Assembly (NCBI RefSeq): GCF_020085105.1
Contig: NC_058045.1
Span: 20,597,333-20,661,332 of the forward strand
Source of the DNA: Siniperca chuatsi
Lineage: Eukaryota; Chordata; Actinopteri; Centrarchiformes; Sinipercidae
Direction: 5' to 3'
DNA: 64,000 bases
Shown here one piece after another: positions 36,125 to 49,614 of this stretch. The first letter of the stretch is position 1. Each line of letters begins with the position of its first letter. A program made the translations under genes and the position numbers. Below the pieces are notes generated by a model, which was given only the letters and a program-made list of their open reading frames with translations, was not told where the DNA came from and searched no databases.

Positions 36125-39100
36125 CCAGACCAATGAGCTCATTCTGTAGTTGCTTCAACATCACAAGTAAAACATCCTACCTCAATCTGAAGTCTTGGAA
36201 ACCCCTAGACAAAATTCAAGTCGTAGAGATGGAGTGGATGTAGAAAGGCAGTCAAAGAGAAGTGTGCATGCAGGCAGCTGTCAAACTAATGGAGAATTCA
36301 CTTTGCTCTCACTGGCTCACCATGGCCAAACCCTTTTCTCCCTCATCTCTCACCCCTCCCCTCCTTTGTATTCCCTCCCTTCCTATGGCCAGTCTCTTTG
36401 TGCAATCTCTCTCTCCTCCTTTCTCTTCATCCCATCATTGCTGGTCCTGGCCCAGCCTTTCATCTGTTCATCCCCTGTGACATAACGCAGAGAAAGAATG
36501 TAGCTTTGTTTGGAGCCAGCGCACAATTTTCGCGTTACATTGCACGCAACCCAGGCAGAGCATCATGACAATGACGTAATGGCGACCAGAGCAGCGGTTA
36601 ACGTGTCAAGTCATGTGACCCTTCATCAGCATGACCTCCTTCATAGGGAGCCATCTGTGACGCAGTGTTCCACTTATTACAACACTGGAAAACGAAACCC
36701 TCATCAACGTTATCACTGGGAAAAAAATGCAAATCTAAAACACAAGAAAAGTTGTAGTTGCAAAAGTTGCACGTCTATGATAATATACAAAAACAGGGAA
36801 AGTGTGAGCATAGAGAAAATAAAAATAAAAAATCATATGGCTGAGATGGCAAGACATATTCCTGCTATGCCTTCATTTGCGTGAGTAAACACCACACTGG
36901 AGTTGCTTTATAGCAGGATGTTCTCATCTGAGGACATATCAGTCACAACTTGCACGGCTGAACTGCAACTGCCAACATTACTGTTCGGCTCCTGCAGAAG
37001 AGTTCACATGATCAGAGTTCATGTTGTGAAATAATTAATTTTTCTCTATAAGAAAAAGCAACATCTTATGTAACAGAAATACTTTTAAACATTTGGTCTA
37101 TACTATGATTGAATGTTGTGAACAGATGCAGCCATTACACTTAAATACTGTCCAGTTATTTATGTAGATTATCTGTTGAGGACTTATGGTCATACATACT
37201 TATTACAGGATGATGTACATTTTAATCTCATGTATGGTAATGTGGTTGTTGTAGGGAACAGGAGAAGGGATTTTGGGTTATGAAGCATCTGTACAGGTTG
37301 CTCACTGATGCCCTCATCTGGCTATTTTGAATTCTGTACATCTATTTTCAGTGCAGTGTAAGCATTTTTCCTGTTCACTTTGTACTACATCCCAACTTTG
37401 TGTTCCATCCATGCTACCTCTGCACAACCTTGTATAATATTTAGTCATTAATGCATTTAAGAAGCACCAAGTAGTTGCTGCCTTTGATTATACTAATAAC
37501 TAATAAGGTAATAAATAACTAATAACTTTTAGGTGACTGAGTACATTACATAAGGATAAGCATATAATGGTTTTCCTGCATCGCGTGCTTAGAAACTCAC
37601 CCATCCTCCTTGCTGGATGATGCAGTCAGCTTCATCCTCCTCTAGGAAGCGCAACCCCAGATGCAACAGAGTTGTCAGTGACTGACCCTCGCTTTGTAAA
37701 GCCTGGAGCAGCACCAAAGGCACAAGCACCTGGGAGAGAGGGGAGGAGACAAAAGTAAGAGACATTAGGAGGGCATAGGTAACAAATGTATGAAAAAGCA
37801 ATAGTGGGCAGATCAAATGTTGCATCTTTTGCATGTCCTTTGCAGTCTGTCATATTTTTAATCAGACCTTTGTACAGTGTATAGAGGACAAATAAAACTC
37901 ATGGCTGGCTCACCTTGTTCCAGCCTCCCTGTGTGTGTGTTGAGAGATCCACTGCTGTGTCTCGGAATCTCTGGTAGTCCAGAGGCCTAAAAACACACAG
38001 ACATCATCATTGGTGTTAAACACAAGGTCTACATATAGCTGTTCAGGAGCTAATAAAATGTGCCTAGAATCCAAGAAGTATTGTAAGAAGACACATCATA
38101 CCCAGTATTCCACATTAACATCTTTGTTCACCTGCCAAGAGAAGCTAAAAAAACATATCTGGTTTCCAAGACTAGATTTGCCTTCGATCTTACCTATTTG
38201 ACTGTAACAACTGATGTTTTAAACTTCAAATGTGGTCAGATAGAAGATGTGTTCATGCTGTCCAGGGCTTATTGCTTCTCTTGAATGTGTTGCATTGTTT
38301 CTATTTATATCCATGATTTCTGTTATTATCTGCTTTCACGAAGTCAGATCTATGTTGGGTTGATACAACGTTTTCTAACTGATCCCCTCTGTGCCAGTGA
38401 AGCCACACCTTCCTCCTAGGTCAGATTCACACACCTGTAATTCACTAGTGTTACATTACGTGCTATATACGGTACTACAGACCAAAATGTGTTTGTTTTC
38501 TAACATGTGGATGTCAGCCATGCTTAAAATAAAGGCTTTTACTATAGTCGCAAATTTGTGTGCCTTGGTTTTCTATTTTAGTTTATATAATTTAATTTAC
38601 ACTTCCAATCTTAATACATTCAGAGTTAAATGCAAACAGTTCAATCAATGTTATGCCAATTCCCTAATTTGACTGCATGACTGTTAAAGTTCAGGAGTTC
38701 ACTAAGGAGAAAATGAACCAAGTGGCAGTATATAAATATTGACTTTGTCATTCCTTTGAGATTGTAACTCCCACCCTGGGGCCAGACACATTTTCCTTAT
38801 ACTGTATGAATATATAGTGTGAAAATAGTGTATTAAGGAAAATAGCAATCAGCACTGAATAGTGTAGTTACTGTATTGACCCCCATAATTCTGTTTCCAT
38901 GTGAAATATACATTTTGTATTAAACATTTGGAAGCAGCCAAGAAAAGCGGCGACCATCTGAAAAGGGATGTCAAGGGGATCTCACATAAACATGTTAGTC
39001 TACACCAGTATTGCCATGAGAACTACAATCTATTAAGAAAGTCAGAGAGCTGCAAACTGACCCTGCGAGGAGGGTGTGTACGGCTGCTGCCAAGTGTGTG

Positions 39101-41925
39101 TCAAGTACTCTGGCCACCCGGTCACCCACTGCAGCAAGGCAGTCTTCAATAGAGGTCTCTGGGTTGGCCGGATTGAACACCAGCGATGTGTGTCGGTCGA
39201 AGCCTGTTGTGGAAAAGGCTGCAAACACACAGACCAGAGACAGAATGACATCTCAGACAGGCAGTGCAGTTCATTTTTAGGAATTCTTCGCATTGCCAGA
39301 AAAGAAAACCTAAGGCGGTAACACTGGAGAAAGGCAAAAAAAAATCGTTTCACATTTTATGAAGGCGGTGACTCCGGATTTGTAAAACGTTTCATAAAAT
39401 CTAATGCATATTCAGACATATTGGTGATAACTCATAAAATCCAGATGTTTTTGGATTTGGATTTGAAGGATGTAAGCTGTCAGGGAGGGAAGAGATCCTC
39501 TCCTTATAAATTGGGCTTACACCAAACCATCTGTCATTCAAAAAGCCTCTCCCTTGCTACACATGAGCAATGGAGCGACACTCGCTCATGCTACTCTGTG
39601 GTTATGTAAAGAAACCAAAGTTTCTCTTTCAAAACATACATTTAAAGTTTTACACTGACAAATATTGACTTCTGAATTCCTTTGCACAGGCAGACCAACT
39701 GTCTGCATGAACAAAGAATGTGACAAGAGGTGGAAGTGGAATGAGAAGATCGGAAATGTAACTGGGGGCAAAGTGAAGGAAATTAAGAGACATCTATTTT
39801 TTGGTGGCGGCTAAGCAATCATAGAGGGAGGACAGTTGATTTAGGTTAATGGGTTTGGCAGAGAAATAGATCTGTGTATCATCAGCATAATGATGTGTGT
39901 CCACTTACAGGCAGCGATTTCATCTTCCAGTTGTCTCAGCTCTTCCGCTATCTGCCCTTTTATCATTGTGGTCCTCTCTCCCTCATTCTGGGCATCTCCT
40001 GAAAGAGATAAACACATGACATGAACCAACAGTCTCTCTCTCTTTCTCGCGCACACACACACACACACACACACTATACTACTACTATACAAAATATTAC
40101 ACAAAACCACTAAAGAAAAGCAATTTGCAGCGTAATTTCTCTTTATGCATCTTAACTGGATATTTTGTATAGTCTTTTGTAGTGTGTGACAGCTGTCTTA
40201 GTCTGTTTATGTTGTTTGTATTATTGTTGTAACAATGTTTTTATGCTGCCCTCTTGGCCAGTTCTCTCTTGAAAATTTTTAACCTCAGCAAATCTTTTAC
40301 CTGGTTAAATGGGGGGGGGCTTTAATATAAATGTAGCTGTGCAGCTATATTATTTAGGATAAAATAATGTTGCTGAACTCAAACAAGAAAACAACTGAGA
40401 ATGGTGCTCTCTCATCACGTGCATACAAGGAACCAACACACAGCTCATGCTTAAGTAAATTATTTACAAGATTGAGTCTACACTGCTGGGGGCATAATGA
40501 ACCAGGCAAGGGGCAAAACTGACACAAAGGCTGCTTTGGAGTATGACCATGAGTTTTCAAATTCACACAAATCACATTCTGAATGAAGCCATCCACCAGT
40601 CATTTGATAAGGAAGGGTCAGGGTGACACTCTTTCCTGTTCACACACTCAACCCCAAACACATTGTTTATTTCAATATGACTGCATGTGGACTCCATTAG
40701 TTCTGTTTTTTGAAACAGCACAGCTAGACTGGGGACTAGCAGCCAATAGAAAATAAACACAATTGACCTTTAAATATCATTCTTCATTGATTTAACAGCT
40801 GAGTGATAGGATTCTTCCAATTGATGTTTTCGTGACGGAAATCAAATACTGACTTCTTTTTTTTAACAGGAAGGAAGAGGACACTCAGTCAACCCCTTTT
40901 CTATTCTGTCTGTGTCCCTGCGGCTCATATATGAATGCCCTGAGGACCAGTGTTGGCTTTTCCTGGGCTTGGTGCTGTTTCAGCATTTAGCCAGACAGCT
41001 AGCCGGCCAACTATTTTGCTTTGGTCTGTTGGCGTGTGAGTAATCCTACGGTGATTACACATGACAGGCTGTCAGAAATTGGACTGGGTCAAGCGTAAAC
41101 CAGGGATCAGTCACTCCTCTGCCCTTCTCCGCCCATTCCAAGCATGCACACAGCAATAAAGAAGGACAGGAAGACAGAGGACAGAGAACTCCCGCTCTCC
41201 CCTTCACCACTAACATGCTGTGGCCATGTAGTGGCAAAGTAAGTAAAGTAAGAGACAAACTGGTGGTTAGTGTGGGGTTTAGTTTCACACATTATTTCTC
41301 TAACAGCACATAACACACATAGATTTATAAAAATAAAAAAAACTACAAATGTGACATATGTATGTGGCAAATAGGTCAAAAACTGTTGAAAAAACACTGC
41401 GGTGTGTTTTTCTGTATGCCAGGCACATAGGGAATAAGATGAAAAACAGGCATGTTACAAGCCTGAGGTCGTAGCACAAGGTTGCTATAAAAGCCTCTGT
41501 AAAGACACACCAGTCTTCAGCTACTTTGGAAACCATATTGGAAGGATTGTAGCTGGGCTCAGATGACATTTATTTGTTTACAAGCACTGAATACTTCATA
41601 CCGGTCACGTTTAAATGGGCAGACCAGTCTCTGGATGTGTTCTACGCCAATGTTAGAGAAGGCTAAATTGAGCTGGTAAACAGGTGGTAACCTGCGTACA
41701 CACCCTGAACATTTTTTTCACACAACTCTATTTGTGTGCCGTGTGAATACCAGAGAACACTAATCTAAAGTCTTTCTTCTCACCTTGAGCTGTGGTTAGT
41801 GCCTGTGATCTATTAACAGGCAGCATTCCCAGGTAGTTGAGCAAAATGTACTTGGTTTCATAATGGAAACCCTCAGGCACAGTGGCGGTGATGAAGGCAG
41901 AAGAGGTGGAGCCCAAGGTAGCCAT
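30194..41925 (-). CDS. bcl2l13: BCL2-like protein 13 (BCL-Rambo)
   Basis: BCL2L13 is an outer-mitochondrial-membrane BCL2-family protein that in mammals acts as a mitophagy receptor (functional relative of yeast Atg32) and promotes mitochondrial fragmentation. Six coding exons: 41925-41784, 39998-39909, 39218-39062, 37986-37914, 37729-37601 and 31231-30194, giving 542 aa (human 485). Shared blocks are [16 protein letters not shown] near the N terminus, [49 protein letters not shown] and [12 protein letters not shown]. An LC3-interacting-type motif WAQV lies in [13 protein letters not shown], where human has WQQI. The last exon encodes a Pro/Glu/Ala-rich linker of about 150 residues, longer than in human. 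It then encodes a C-terminal membrane anchor ([17 protein letters not shown]) ending in basic RRK, typical of tail-anchored mitochondrial proteins. Tail-to-tail with bid. Confidence 0.96.
32140..32310 (+). repeat. Dispersed teleost repeat (AGCATGCTAACATGCT family), partial
   Basis: It contains AGCATGCTAACATGCTGATG, TTTAGCAGGTATAATG, GCATGCTAACATTTGCTAAT, GGTATTTGGTC and CATTGCCATCCACAGAGCCA. I recognise these words, in this order, from a very common fish repeat. Internal portions of the remembered consensus are missing, so this is a deleted copy. Class unknown to me. Confidence 0.55.
36086..36120 (+). repeat. (CA)n microsatellite
   Basis: Uninterrupted CA dinucleotides, about 17 units, in the large bcl2l13 intron. 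Confidence 0.9.
39999..41783 (-). other. Intron 1 (after first coding exon) of bcl2l13, no gene seen
   Basis: A 1.8 kb intron with a CA run at 40051-40074 preceded by CT repeats. I find no exon or familiar mobile element in it. Confidence 0.55.
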
Positions 41926-44035
41926 TGAACAGACGTGTGTCAGACTCTCAGGCACATAAGCTCTTACAGTCAAAGCTGGACGTCTCACCTGAAGAAAATG
42001 ACAGCCAGAGGAGGAAAATTAACTTCTTATTTTGACAATCATGATTGCTGCAGTACAATTCTGGCCAGAAACACCCATTAACAAAACATGAGTGAATCCA
42101 CATCTGGACAAAAGTCATGATGACATCTGTTGTCAAACTATAAAGCTATAAAGTTAGGTGTATGACATAAAACAAATGTCCCACTCAGTCTCATCATGGG
42201 CATGAGACTGGACATGGACATGTTCACTTTCCCATCTGGCAAATGGGTGATGAGGCTAAAAGTGATCATTAAATGTAATTTTAGGTGCCTCTGGGACTGC
42301 ATGGCTGCTAACTGAAAACACAGAGGGAGATAGGCCCAAGACATATCTATCTCTTAAATGAGTACGTTTTGTAACTACATCATGACACCATTCAATCTAT
42401 GTCACATAACACACGTGGTGGACAGAGGGGCGTGAAAAGTCCTTCACTCAACACATGTTTAAAGGACACTTAAATATGGCCGTGCTATACTGTTTACCCC
42501 ATGGTTTAGTCTCCTGTGGGTTTTCTCGACATTAAATCACCGTTTACAAACTTACTTAACAGCAAATCTTGAGTCCGAGCTTGTCAACTCATCGTCCTCA
42601 AAAGATGAGGTGACACAATGCGGACTAAAAGTGATATTGATGAAAAACTTCCGGCTTAAACTGTCAAAATAAAACCTCTTGCTGGCTTATGGAGTTCCCA
42701 AACCGAGTAATACCAAAGTTCCAAAGTTCAAATAAAATTACCATAACAAGTATAGAAATTAGAATATAAGTAAATGCCATTATGGTTATTTTGTTTTAAA
42801 TGACAGCATGGCTCCAAAAGACTACTATGTACCGTTATACGCCCATACCCAATTAATAACTAGACATATAGCCCTTTAGATAATTGCCTGACATATTACA
42901 TAAATGTCTGCTACACTGGAAAGTCCGTTTATAGTCAGATGAGCCGTTGCTGGAACATCTCAGCACACATGTAAGCTATAGCTAGCTTAACGTTACACGT
43001 TTTAGGTGCTATTTCGGAGACGCAAAACTTAATTTGAACTTATATTAACGTTAGGCCCAGCGGGAGTTAATTTCTTACCGTCCTTGTCCAAAGGCAACCA
43101 GGTGCTGACAAACGACAGGTTGAAGTAAAATATACGACACAGTCCCCTGCAGGAGTAGCTGGAGAGGGTAGACCACCACTGGCAGGCAGCAGTAGCACTA
43201 GCACACCGTGTGCTTTGGAAGCTACACAAGCAAGCGAGAATACAACGCACACTTTCCTGTTTTAACCTTCAAAATAATAATCTCATTAGTTGTGAAAAGG
43301 TACAAGTGAAAAGGTAACGATTCACATTAAAGTGAAAGATATTTTCTCGGATTGAACGTTAAGTAAGCTTTCCAGTGTATCCTAGCAACCGCACCTGAAG
43401 GTTGGCAGTTTGGAATTTTGTAGCTACAGAATGGCGTGTTGACGTGTGACTTATTTTAAATGAAAATTATAAGCTTACATGAAAATTGAAATTGCCTTTC
43501 CAGAAAGTGAAATTTGACACTAATATCCATAAGCTTATAAACCTAAAAGATGGAAGATACCATCACATATGACATACGGGACTGTCAAAATGACACAAAA
43601 ACGGACTGAAACAGTGCGGTCCGAGTAGGAAGGCGACGCCCTCTTAACCTTTTTCCTGACCCTGGATTCCCCCATACACTGCGCCCTGGCAATACAGTTA
43701 TTCAATATAAGCATTATTGACATAATGTTATTTGTATTCTGCTTGCAGTTAAATATCTTAAATTATTTGAAAATTTAATATAAAAATTGGGAGGGAAGAG
43801 GCGCCCTTTCCTCACTCTTCCCATTTTAAGGACTTGACCTAGTGAGTACTTGTTTTATTTTGAAAGTTATGACCGGATGTTCTGTTCCGTTTTGTGTCGC
43901 TAGCTCGACGTGAATCCAACAAGAACGGGGAAAGTATGTTATTCTGTTTAACTGTACTGTGCAAGTGGTCGAGAATACTTTGTTTTGTTTTTTCTTTATA
44001 GACTTTACATAAACAAAACATATTGAAGAACAGAC
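41926..44035. promoter_or_regulatory. Divergent bcl2l13-atp6v1e1 promoter region with bcl2l13 5' non-coding exon
   Basis: For bcl2l13, the coding exon extends upstream to an acceptor at 41988 (AG at 41990-41989). A non-coding first exon is likely from about 43260 down to 43079, ending at a GTAAGA donor. The atp6v1e1 start codon is at 44036, so its promoter lies about 700 bp away on the other strand. AACGTTA words cluster here (42989, 43047, 43355, with 44371 and 44491 in atp6v1e1 intron 1). No TATA box is obvious. Confidence 0.5.
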
Positions 44036-47000
44036 ATGGCGCTCACCGATGCTGACGTTCAGAAACAGGTAAAGTAGACAATGTTAGATTCGTAACTGTT
44101 AAGTTTAACCACGTTTATCCCAGTGTAACTTTAGATAGCTAAACATAATAAACATCAACGCTAGCTAACGGGCTAAAACCTGAACTACCGTTGCGTGTAA
44201 TGGTAGCTGTTTAATCATTATTTCGCACTATCTGTCGTTAAGTTTTGAGTTTGTTACTAAACGCGCTAAAGTTAAAATGTATTTTGTTTGGGCTTCGGTC
44301 ATTTGACAGAATTGTGTCACATTATCACGCATGGAAAGTTGAAACAAACTATCGGTAATTGGTACAAGTTAACGTTAACACCCCCTGTCATATAGTCATG
44401 TTGATCTCTTAAAGTCTTTATAAAACTAACGTTTCTGTTTTATGTTATGAATTGAGAAGTGCTTTGTACTTGCATTTAGAAAATTGACATAACGTTATAC
44501 ATAAAGGTTGAACTTTGTGAGACAGCTGAATTTAAAGAAACTATTTTGTGTTTGTCTCTTGTTGCAGATCAAGCACATGATGGCCTTCATTGAGCAAGAG
44601 GCCAAAGAGAAAGTTGAGGAAATTGATGCAAAGGTAATTGAAGTGTGTCTGCCAGTCAGTCTTGTGATTTTTGCTGCAGTGACCAGTAATAGGCCATGTC
44701 ATATACCCATCTGTTTACAGGCGGAGGAAGAGTTCAACATCGAGAAAGGTCGTCTGGTGCAGACTCAGCGGGTGAAAATCATGGAATACTATGAGAAGAA
44801 GGAAAAGCATATTGAACAACATAAGAAAATGTGAGTTGATGGTCGTTTTTTGGCAGTTTAGGAAAGTTTGTTTGTTTATAGCTCAGCTGTCATATGGGTT
44901 TGTCTGTTTCTGTCATTTTTTGTCATTGTTTATCTCACACTTCAATCAAATATTTTAATATATTTAATATAATATTCAAATACAGATTTGAGTATTAACA
45001 ATCTTACATTTTATGAGACTTTGGCAGCCTTGACTTGTCTTCAGATGGATTGAGAGGCAAGCGGGTGAACTAATATACTAGCCGCGTCAACAAATTGAAT
45101 CAGTTCTTAACAGATACATTAGTCTTTCAGTCACTTTGGTGCTCGGTTACCTTCTTGTCCTGAGTTTTTCCTTTCTGAGCTATCTTCATGTCCCCCCTGT
45201 TATGGTTGCCTTGTTAAACTCAATGTTCCTCATTACAGTTGAGTGTAAATAAATATTTGTAACTACATCGCCTTCCTGGCTCCTGAACTCTTTACATGAA
45301 GACTCTCAGCACGAACGTTACCAAATCTGCCTCTTCAAATCCAGTTGCGGTGGCAAAGGCGACTTATAATCAATGTGTTGTGAGAACTGGGTGTCATGCA
45401 GAACAGCTGTTTAATAGGCATGCTGTATTACATGTTTATGTCAGTAGCTAATTTACTCATTGACTTTTCCTTCCACTCTCACAGCCAGATGTCCAACATG
45501 ATGAACCAAGCGAGGCTGAAGGTGCTGAAGGCCCGTGATGACATGATCACGGTTAGAGATCAATGCTCATATCTTACACACATATTCAGTTCATGTTACA
45601 CAACTGACACCCACATTTCTCACATTTACATTCAGTATATTGAAAATACATTAAAATGTGTCTTATTTACAACTACTATTAGGTTGCATTCATGAGTTAG
45701 CTTTGTGTGCATATTTATACATGCCATTAGTGTGCATGAGTGCTTATGTTTTGTCCTATTCACCCCTGAGTTAAGTTCCTACATTTCAGTTGGGTTCCAC
45801 CACCCTAATACAATGAAGGTGAATGGATTTTCTTTTATGGTCCTCTGATCATTGAAAAATAATATTTACCTGTCACCACAGACAAGCATTTACGGAGCAC
45901 TGCCTCTACACTTTATTTTATATGTGTCTGATTCCACAGTATCTGAATAAGAGTGTTTATGAGCATGACATTCATGAGACATATGTGTCTCTTGTCTCAG
46001 GATTTGTTGAATGAGGCTCGTCAAAGACTTGGAGAGATTGCCAAGGACCCTGCTAGGTACTCTACCCTATTGGAGGGCCTGGTGCTTCAGGTAAAATCTC
46101 CAACTGCTCTCATGGGAAGATACAGGTAAATCAACAATTTATTGGTTTGTTGGTTCTCTATGTCTTCTGAGTTTGTGCATTTCACTTTTCAGGCATTTTA
46201 TCAACTGCTGGAACCTAAAGTTACTGTTCGCTGCCGACAGCAAGATGTAGAAATGGTTCAGGTGAGGTTGACGTCACTTTAGTGTTGCATGTTGATGATA
46301 ATTGTAACAAGTTATTTAGGAAAGCACAGGTAATTAATTGCAAGAGCCTCTGCATCTTTTGTTGCATTCATGATAGTTGGTAGTGTTAAATAAGTCTGTT
46401 TTATTGCTTGACAGGCTGCAGTTAATAAAAGTGTCCCCATTTACAAAGAGGCAGTGAAGAGCAGCATAGTCGTCAAAATCGACCTGGAACGTTTTCTTCC
46501 ATCACAGCTGTAAGATGATTTAATGTACTTTAACATCAGCTCCTACTCTTTGATTTTAAATGTATCGTCAGGTTACTAACTTTTCTTATTGTGAATATGA
46601 TTGAAAAAGGTGAAGAAAAGATATACTTAAGCTGTGTTTGGTTCTCTCATATTTGTAATAAGTCTCTACTGTTTATTTTAACAGCTGCGGCGGAGTTGAA
46701 GTATATAATGATAATGGGAAGATCAAGGTTTCCAACACTTTGGAGAGCCGGCTAGAACTTACGGCACATCAGGTAGAGTAACTTTGATAATATAGCTAAA
46801 ATCCAAATAATCATTTATGACCTTTTATAACACACTAAATGTAGTTTCTGCTGTTTGTCTGTGGAGGGCAGCATAGCCCACTTTGTTTTCCAGTGAGCCT
46901 AATTACCTAAGGAGAGTAGGAGAGTTGTAAGTGAAAAATTATTTAGATCATTCAGGCAAGACTGTCATGCTACACACAAATTTACCATACTTAATTAAAC

Positions 47001-47732
47001 TTTATTTATTCTAGCCTTGTGTTTAGAGTACCTGCTCTTGTCGCAGATAAACTCTGAGAGGTCAGAGGAATTTGTTTTGAGCATGCATCCCAAATGGTTT
47101 CTGCTTCCTACACACAGCTGCAGATTCAGGCAATAGCATTGTTGCTACATAGGAATCCTATGAAAAATAATTATTTAATAAGCGTTCTTATTTGTGCACA
47201 AAGCAAAGACAAACATCCTTGTCAAAATGTATGCACAGAAACTTTAATACATTTTTTCTCTATTTGCAAGCAAGAAGCTTTCTTTTGTCTTTAAGTTTTA
47301 GCACTTGACTTCTAACACTAGAAATAATCTAAGGAACTTTGGATAGAAGATGTAAATACAAAGAAGTAACCAGGACACATGCCCCTCAAAGGCCATGTGT
47401 ACAGCCAACTACAGTCCATGATAATGTAGTTGACAGTATTGTTTGTAGATAGGCAACATGTTTGTATCGACAAAACATTTGACAAATGCCTAGTATTTTT
47501 TTTTGTTTGTCTTTTAGGAAATTAGAGACTATTATTAGATCTATTGTTAGTTAACTTCCCTTTATGTCCATGAATGATGATGATAAATTATTTCAGTAAT
47601 TTATCATCCAGGTTTTTCCTTGTAGTTTCTTGTGTGCACTTATTTGTATCTTGACTTTACACCTGACAGATGATGCCTGAGATCAGAGTGAACTTGTTTG
47701 GTGCCAACCCCAACCGCAGGTTCACGGATTAG
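44036..47732 (+). CDS. atp6v1e1: V-type proton ATPase subunit E1
   Basis: Subunit E forms the peripheral stalk (with subunit G) of the V1 sector of the vacuolar proton pump, holding the catalytic hexamer still against the rotor. Nine coding exons: 44036-44068, 44568-44633, 44721-44830, 45485-45551, 46001-46090, 46193-46261, 46415-46509, 46685-46772 and 47670-47732. They give 226 aa, the same length as human ATP6V1E1. Matches to human are the N-terminal [36 protein letters not shown] and [11 protein letters not shown] (a long coiled helix), [26 protein letters not shown], and the C-terminal [38 protein letters not shown]. All splice sites are GT/AG. Divergent from bcl2l13 and tail-to-tail with slc25a18, as in human 22q11. 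Confidence 0.97.
44831..45484 (+). other. Intron 3 of atp6v1e1, nothing recognised
   Basis: A 654 bp intron without visible exon or familiar repeat. Introns 1 (499 bp), 4 (449 bp) and 8 (897 bp) are likewise empty to my reading. Confidence 0.55.
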
Positions 47733-48203
47733 CAGTGGATTTGAAGAGAGCAGTGCGGACACGGGTGGAACATATAAGGTGACCACAGACCATCATCATA
47801 GTGATCAAGAGTCTGTACAATCACCTGCCAATCATCAGGGTCAACGAAAACCCGGATTTACTTAATAGGATGCTACGGATGTGTTCATATATCTTTTTTT
47901 ATTTTTGTACTAATACTAATGCACTTATGTTTAAGTGCCCTCTATTTTACCTCTCCAGGGGTTGTCTAAAGGACTGCTTTAAATTGCAATGGCATTACAA
48001 ATGTGTTTTCCTTCAGTTGCTTTGGGAAATCTGTTGCTCTTTACTACTTGATTAAAGTAATCAAAGCTACATATTTAGGTCACCAAAGATACACATTTTC
48101 ACTTCACATACTTAGTCTACATTTTCTGTAGACTACACTACAGCCTATGATGAGGTTGATTATGTTTGCCAAACATCACTTTTTTACTGTCTTTACTGTT
48201 TGA

Positions 48204-48240
48204 CTGTGTGTGTGTGCATGTGCGCGCGCGCACACATGCG
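48204..48240. repeat. Alternating purine-pyrimidine (TG/CG) tract
   Basis: About 37 nt of alternating bases: a TG run, then CGCGCGCGC, then ACACATGCG. It is largely self-complementary around the CG core. Such tracts can adopt Z-DNA or a cruciform. It lies in the atp6v1e1 3' UTR. Confidence 0.8.
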
Positions 48241-48301
48241 GGCGGGCAGAGAAAGCATATTTACCATTGTTCTGAAGCACTTGACATACAAAAACCAAAG
48301 A

Positions 48302-48307
48302 AATAAA
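48302..48307 (+). terminator. Poly(A) signal of atp6v1e1
   Basis: An AATAAA lies 570 nt past the stop, only 38 bp from the opposing signal of slc25a18. Confidence 0.65.
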
Positions 48308-48334
48308 TGTGTGTGACACAGAGAAATCAGCATG

Positions 48335-49614
48335 TATGAGATATTTTTATTTACAGCAAACAGTTTACTCAGGCTATGTTCATTCTACAGTGAGGAAAAT
48401 GTAGTAGCCTAGGTACACTAGCCACATCAAAATGTGTGTTGCATTAAAAATGTAAAAAAAAAAAAAAAAAAAGCTTTTAGTGCCACCCAGTGGACTTAAG
48501 TAATGGCAAACAGTTGGCAAGACATGGTGCCATACTCCCTCCATGGGTCCAACAAATATAATTGTCCTCGCTATATCAGACTCGAGTACCAAATCAATGG
48601 TTCGACACTGCCAATTCCACTGAATTCATTTAAAACTTATAGTTTGGATACTTTAGAAACTAGCAGCAATGATAAGGCTTTAATTGCTTTTATTTTAGTT
48701 ATTGTGCACGCATCATTTGAAGCAACATATTTTTATGTGTAACTAAGCAGTAAAATCAGCCCTAGGCTTCTTACGGGTTTTATTTAAATCCTTCCAAGCT
48801 GTGGAGAAGAGGAAGTCAAGGCTATGAGACAGCGGCCAAACAGTCTAACCTGTGGCCTTTAGGCAGCGAGTTAGCTGTGTGTTTGGGTATATTGTATGCT
48901 AATACAGGGATTAAATCATTACCATCAGATTAACAAATGACTTTAGAGACACTGGCAGGCAGCACCTCCCAATCCAGTGACGGAATCCAAGATTACAACT
49001 CAGACTTCACGGATGGAGTGGGAGGGACACATAACAGGGTAGGCAGAAGGAGATCAAGTTCCTGAAGTCAAGCCACTTCAGACTCTGACATCAAACGCTA
49101 TGCAGTATTAGCTTTTGATAAAGATTGAAAGGGGAATTTGTCCCTTAACATTGGATGATGCACAGTTCTTCATCATGACTGTACAAATGTTCAGATTGGT
49201 AGGCATTTTAGTTAACAGCCTCAAACATCATGCAGCAGCTCTCTCTTAACAAACCAGACAGAGTAATCTCTCCCAGGTGAAAGGAAAAGCCCCAGATATA
49301 TTGCAACAAGCACACAGGCATAACCCAGACAACTTGGGGAACATACCCTCAGATTAGTCATACACATTCACAGGACCGTGTTTAACCTACGGAATCCTGT
49401 TGACAGCATGTAAAAACCTAGAGAAACATGATTAGTGTGAACCCATTGGTCCACATATTAGTAAATAGAGCCTCTTCATATCTCAGACCATTCCTCTTCC
49501 TTTGGTTAGTGGCCGTATTTCCCCCTGTCTGTATTCACCGCATTCACTGCAGATTAAAGCAGCAAATTATCTGTACAGAGACAAAACAACCACCGCCACC
49601 AATGCCAAACACCG
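48335..49614 (-). other. 3' UTR of slc25a18 (inferred)
   Basis: There is no coding exon between the stop (49615) and a minus-strand AATAAA at 48346-48351, which suggests a 1.28 kb 3' UTR. It holds an 18-20 nt A run near 48456 (plus strand) and nothing else recognisable. Confidence 0.5.
48346..48351 (-). terminator. Poly(A) signal of slc25a18 (candidate)
   Basis: Minus-strand AATAAA facing the atp6v1e1 signal. Cleavage 15-25 nt downstream of each would fall in the same few tens of bases. Confidence 0.5.

Larger units (their letters stand above)
31232..37600 (-). other. Last intron of bcl2l13 (6.4 kb)
   Basis: I see no coding exon of another gene on either strand. It contains a dispersed teleost repeat at about 32140-32310, a CA run at 36086-36120 and CT-rich stretches near 36330-36480. 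The rest is AT-rich unique-looking sequence. The intron's size stands out against the compact introns elsewhere in the window. Confidence 0.6.

Noticed and set aside
43029-43252. Upstream open frames in the bcl2l13 first exon
   Set aside because: Both start at GTG rather than ATG and show no similarity to known proteins.
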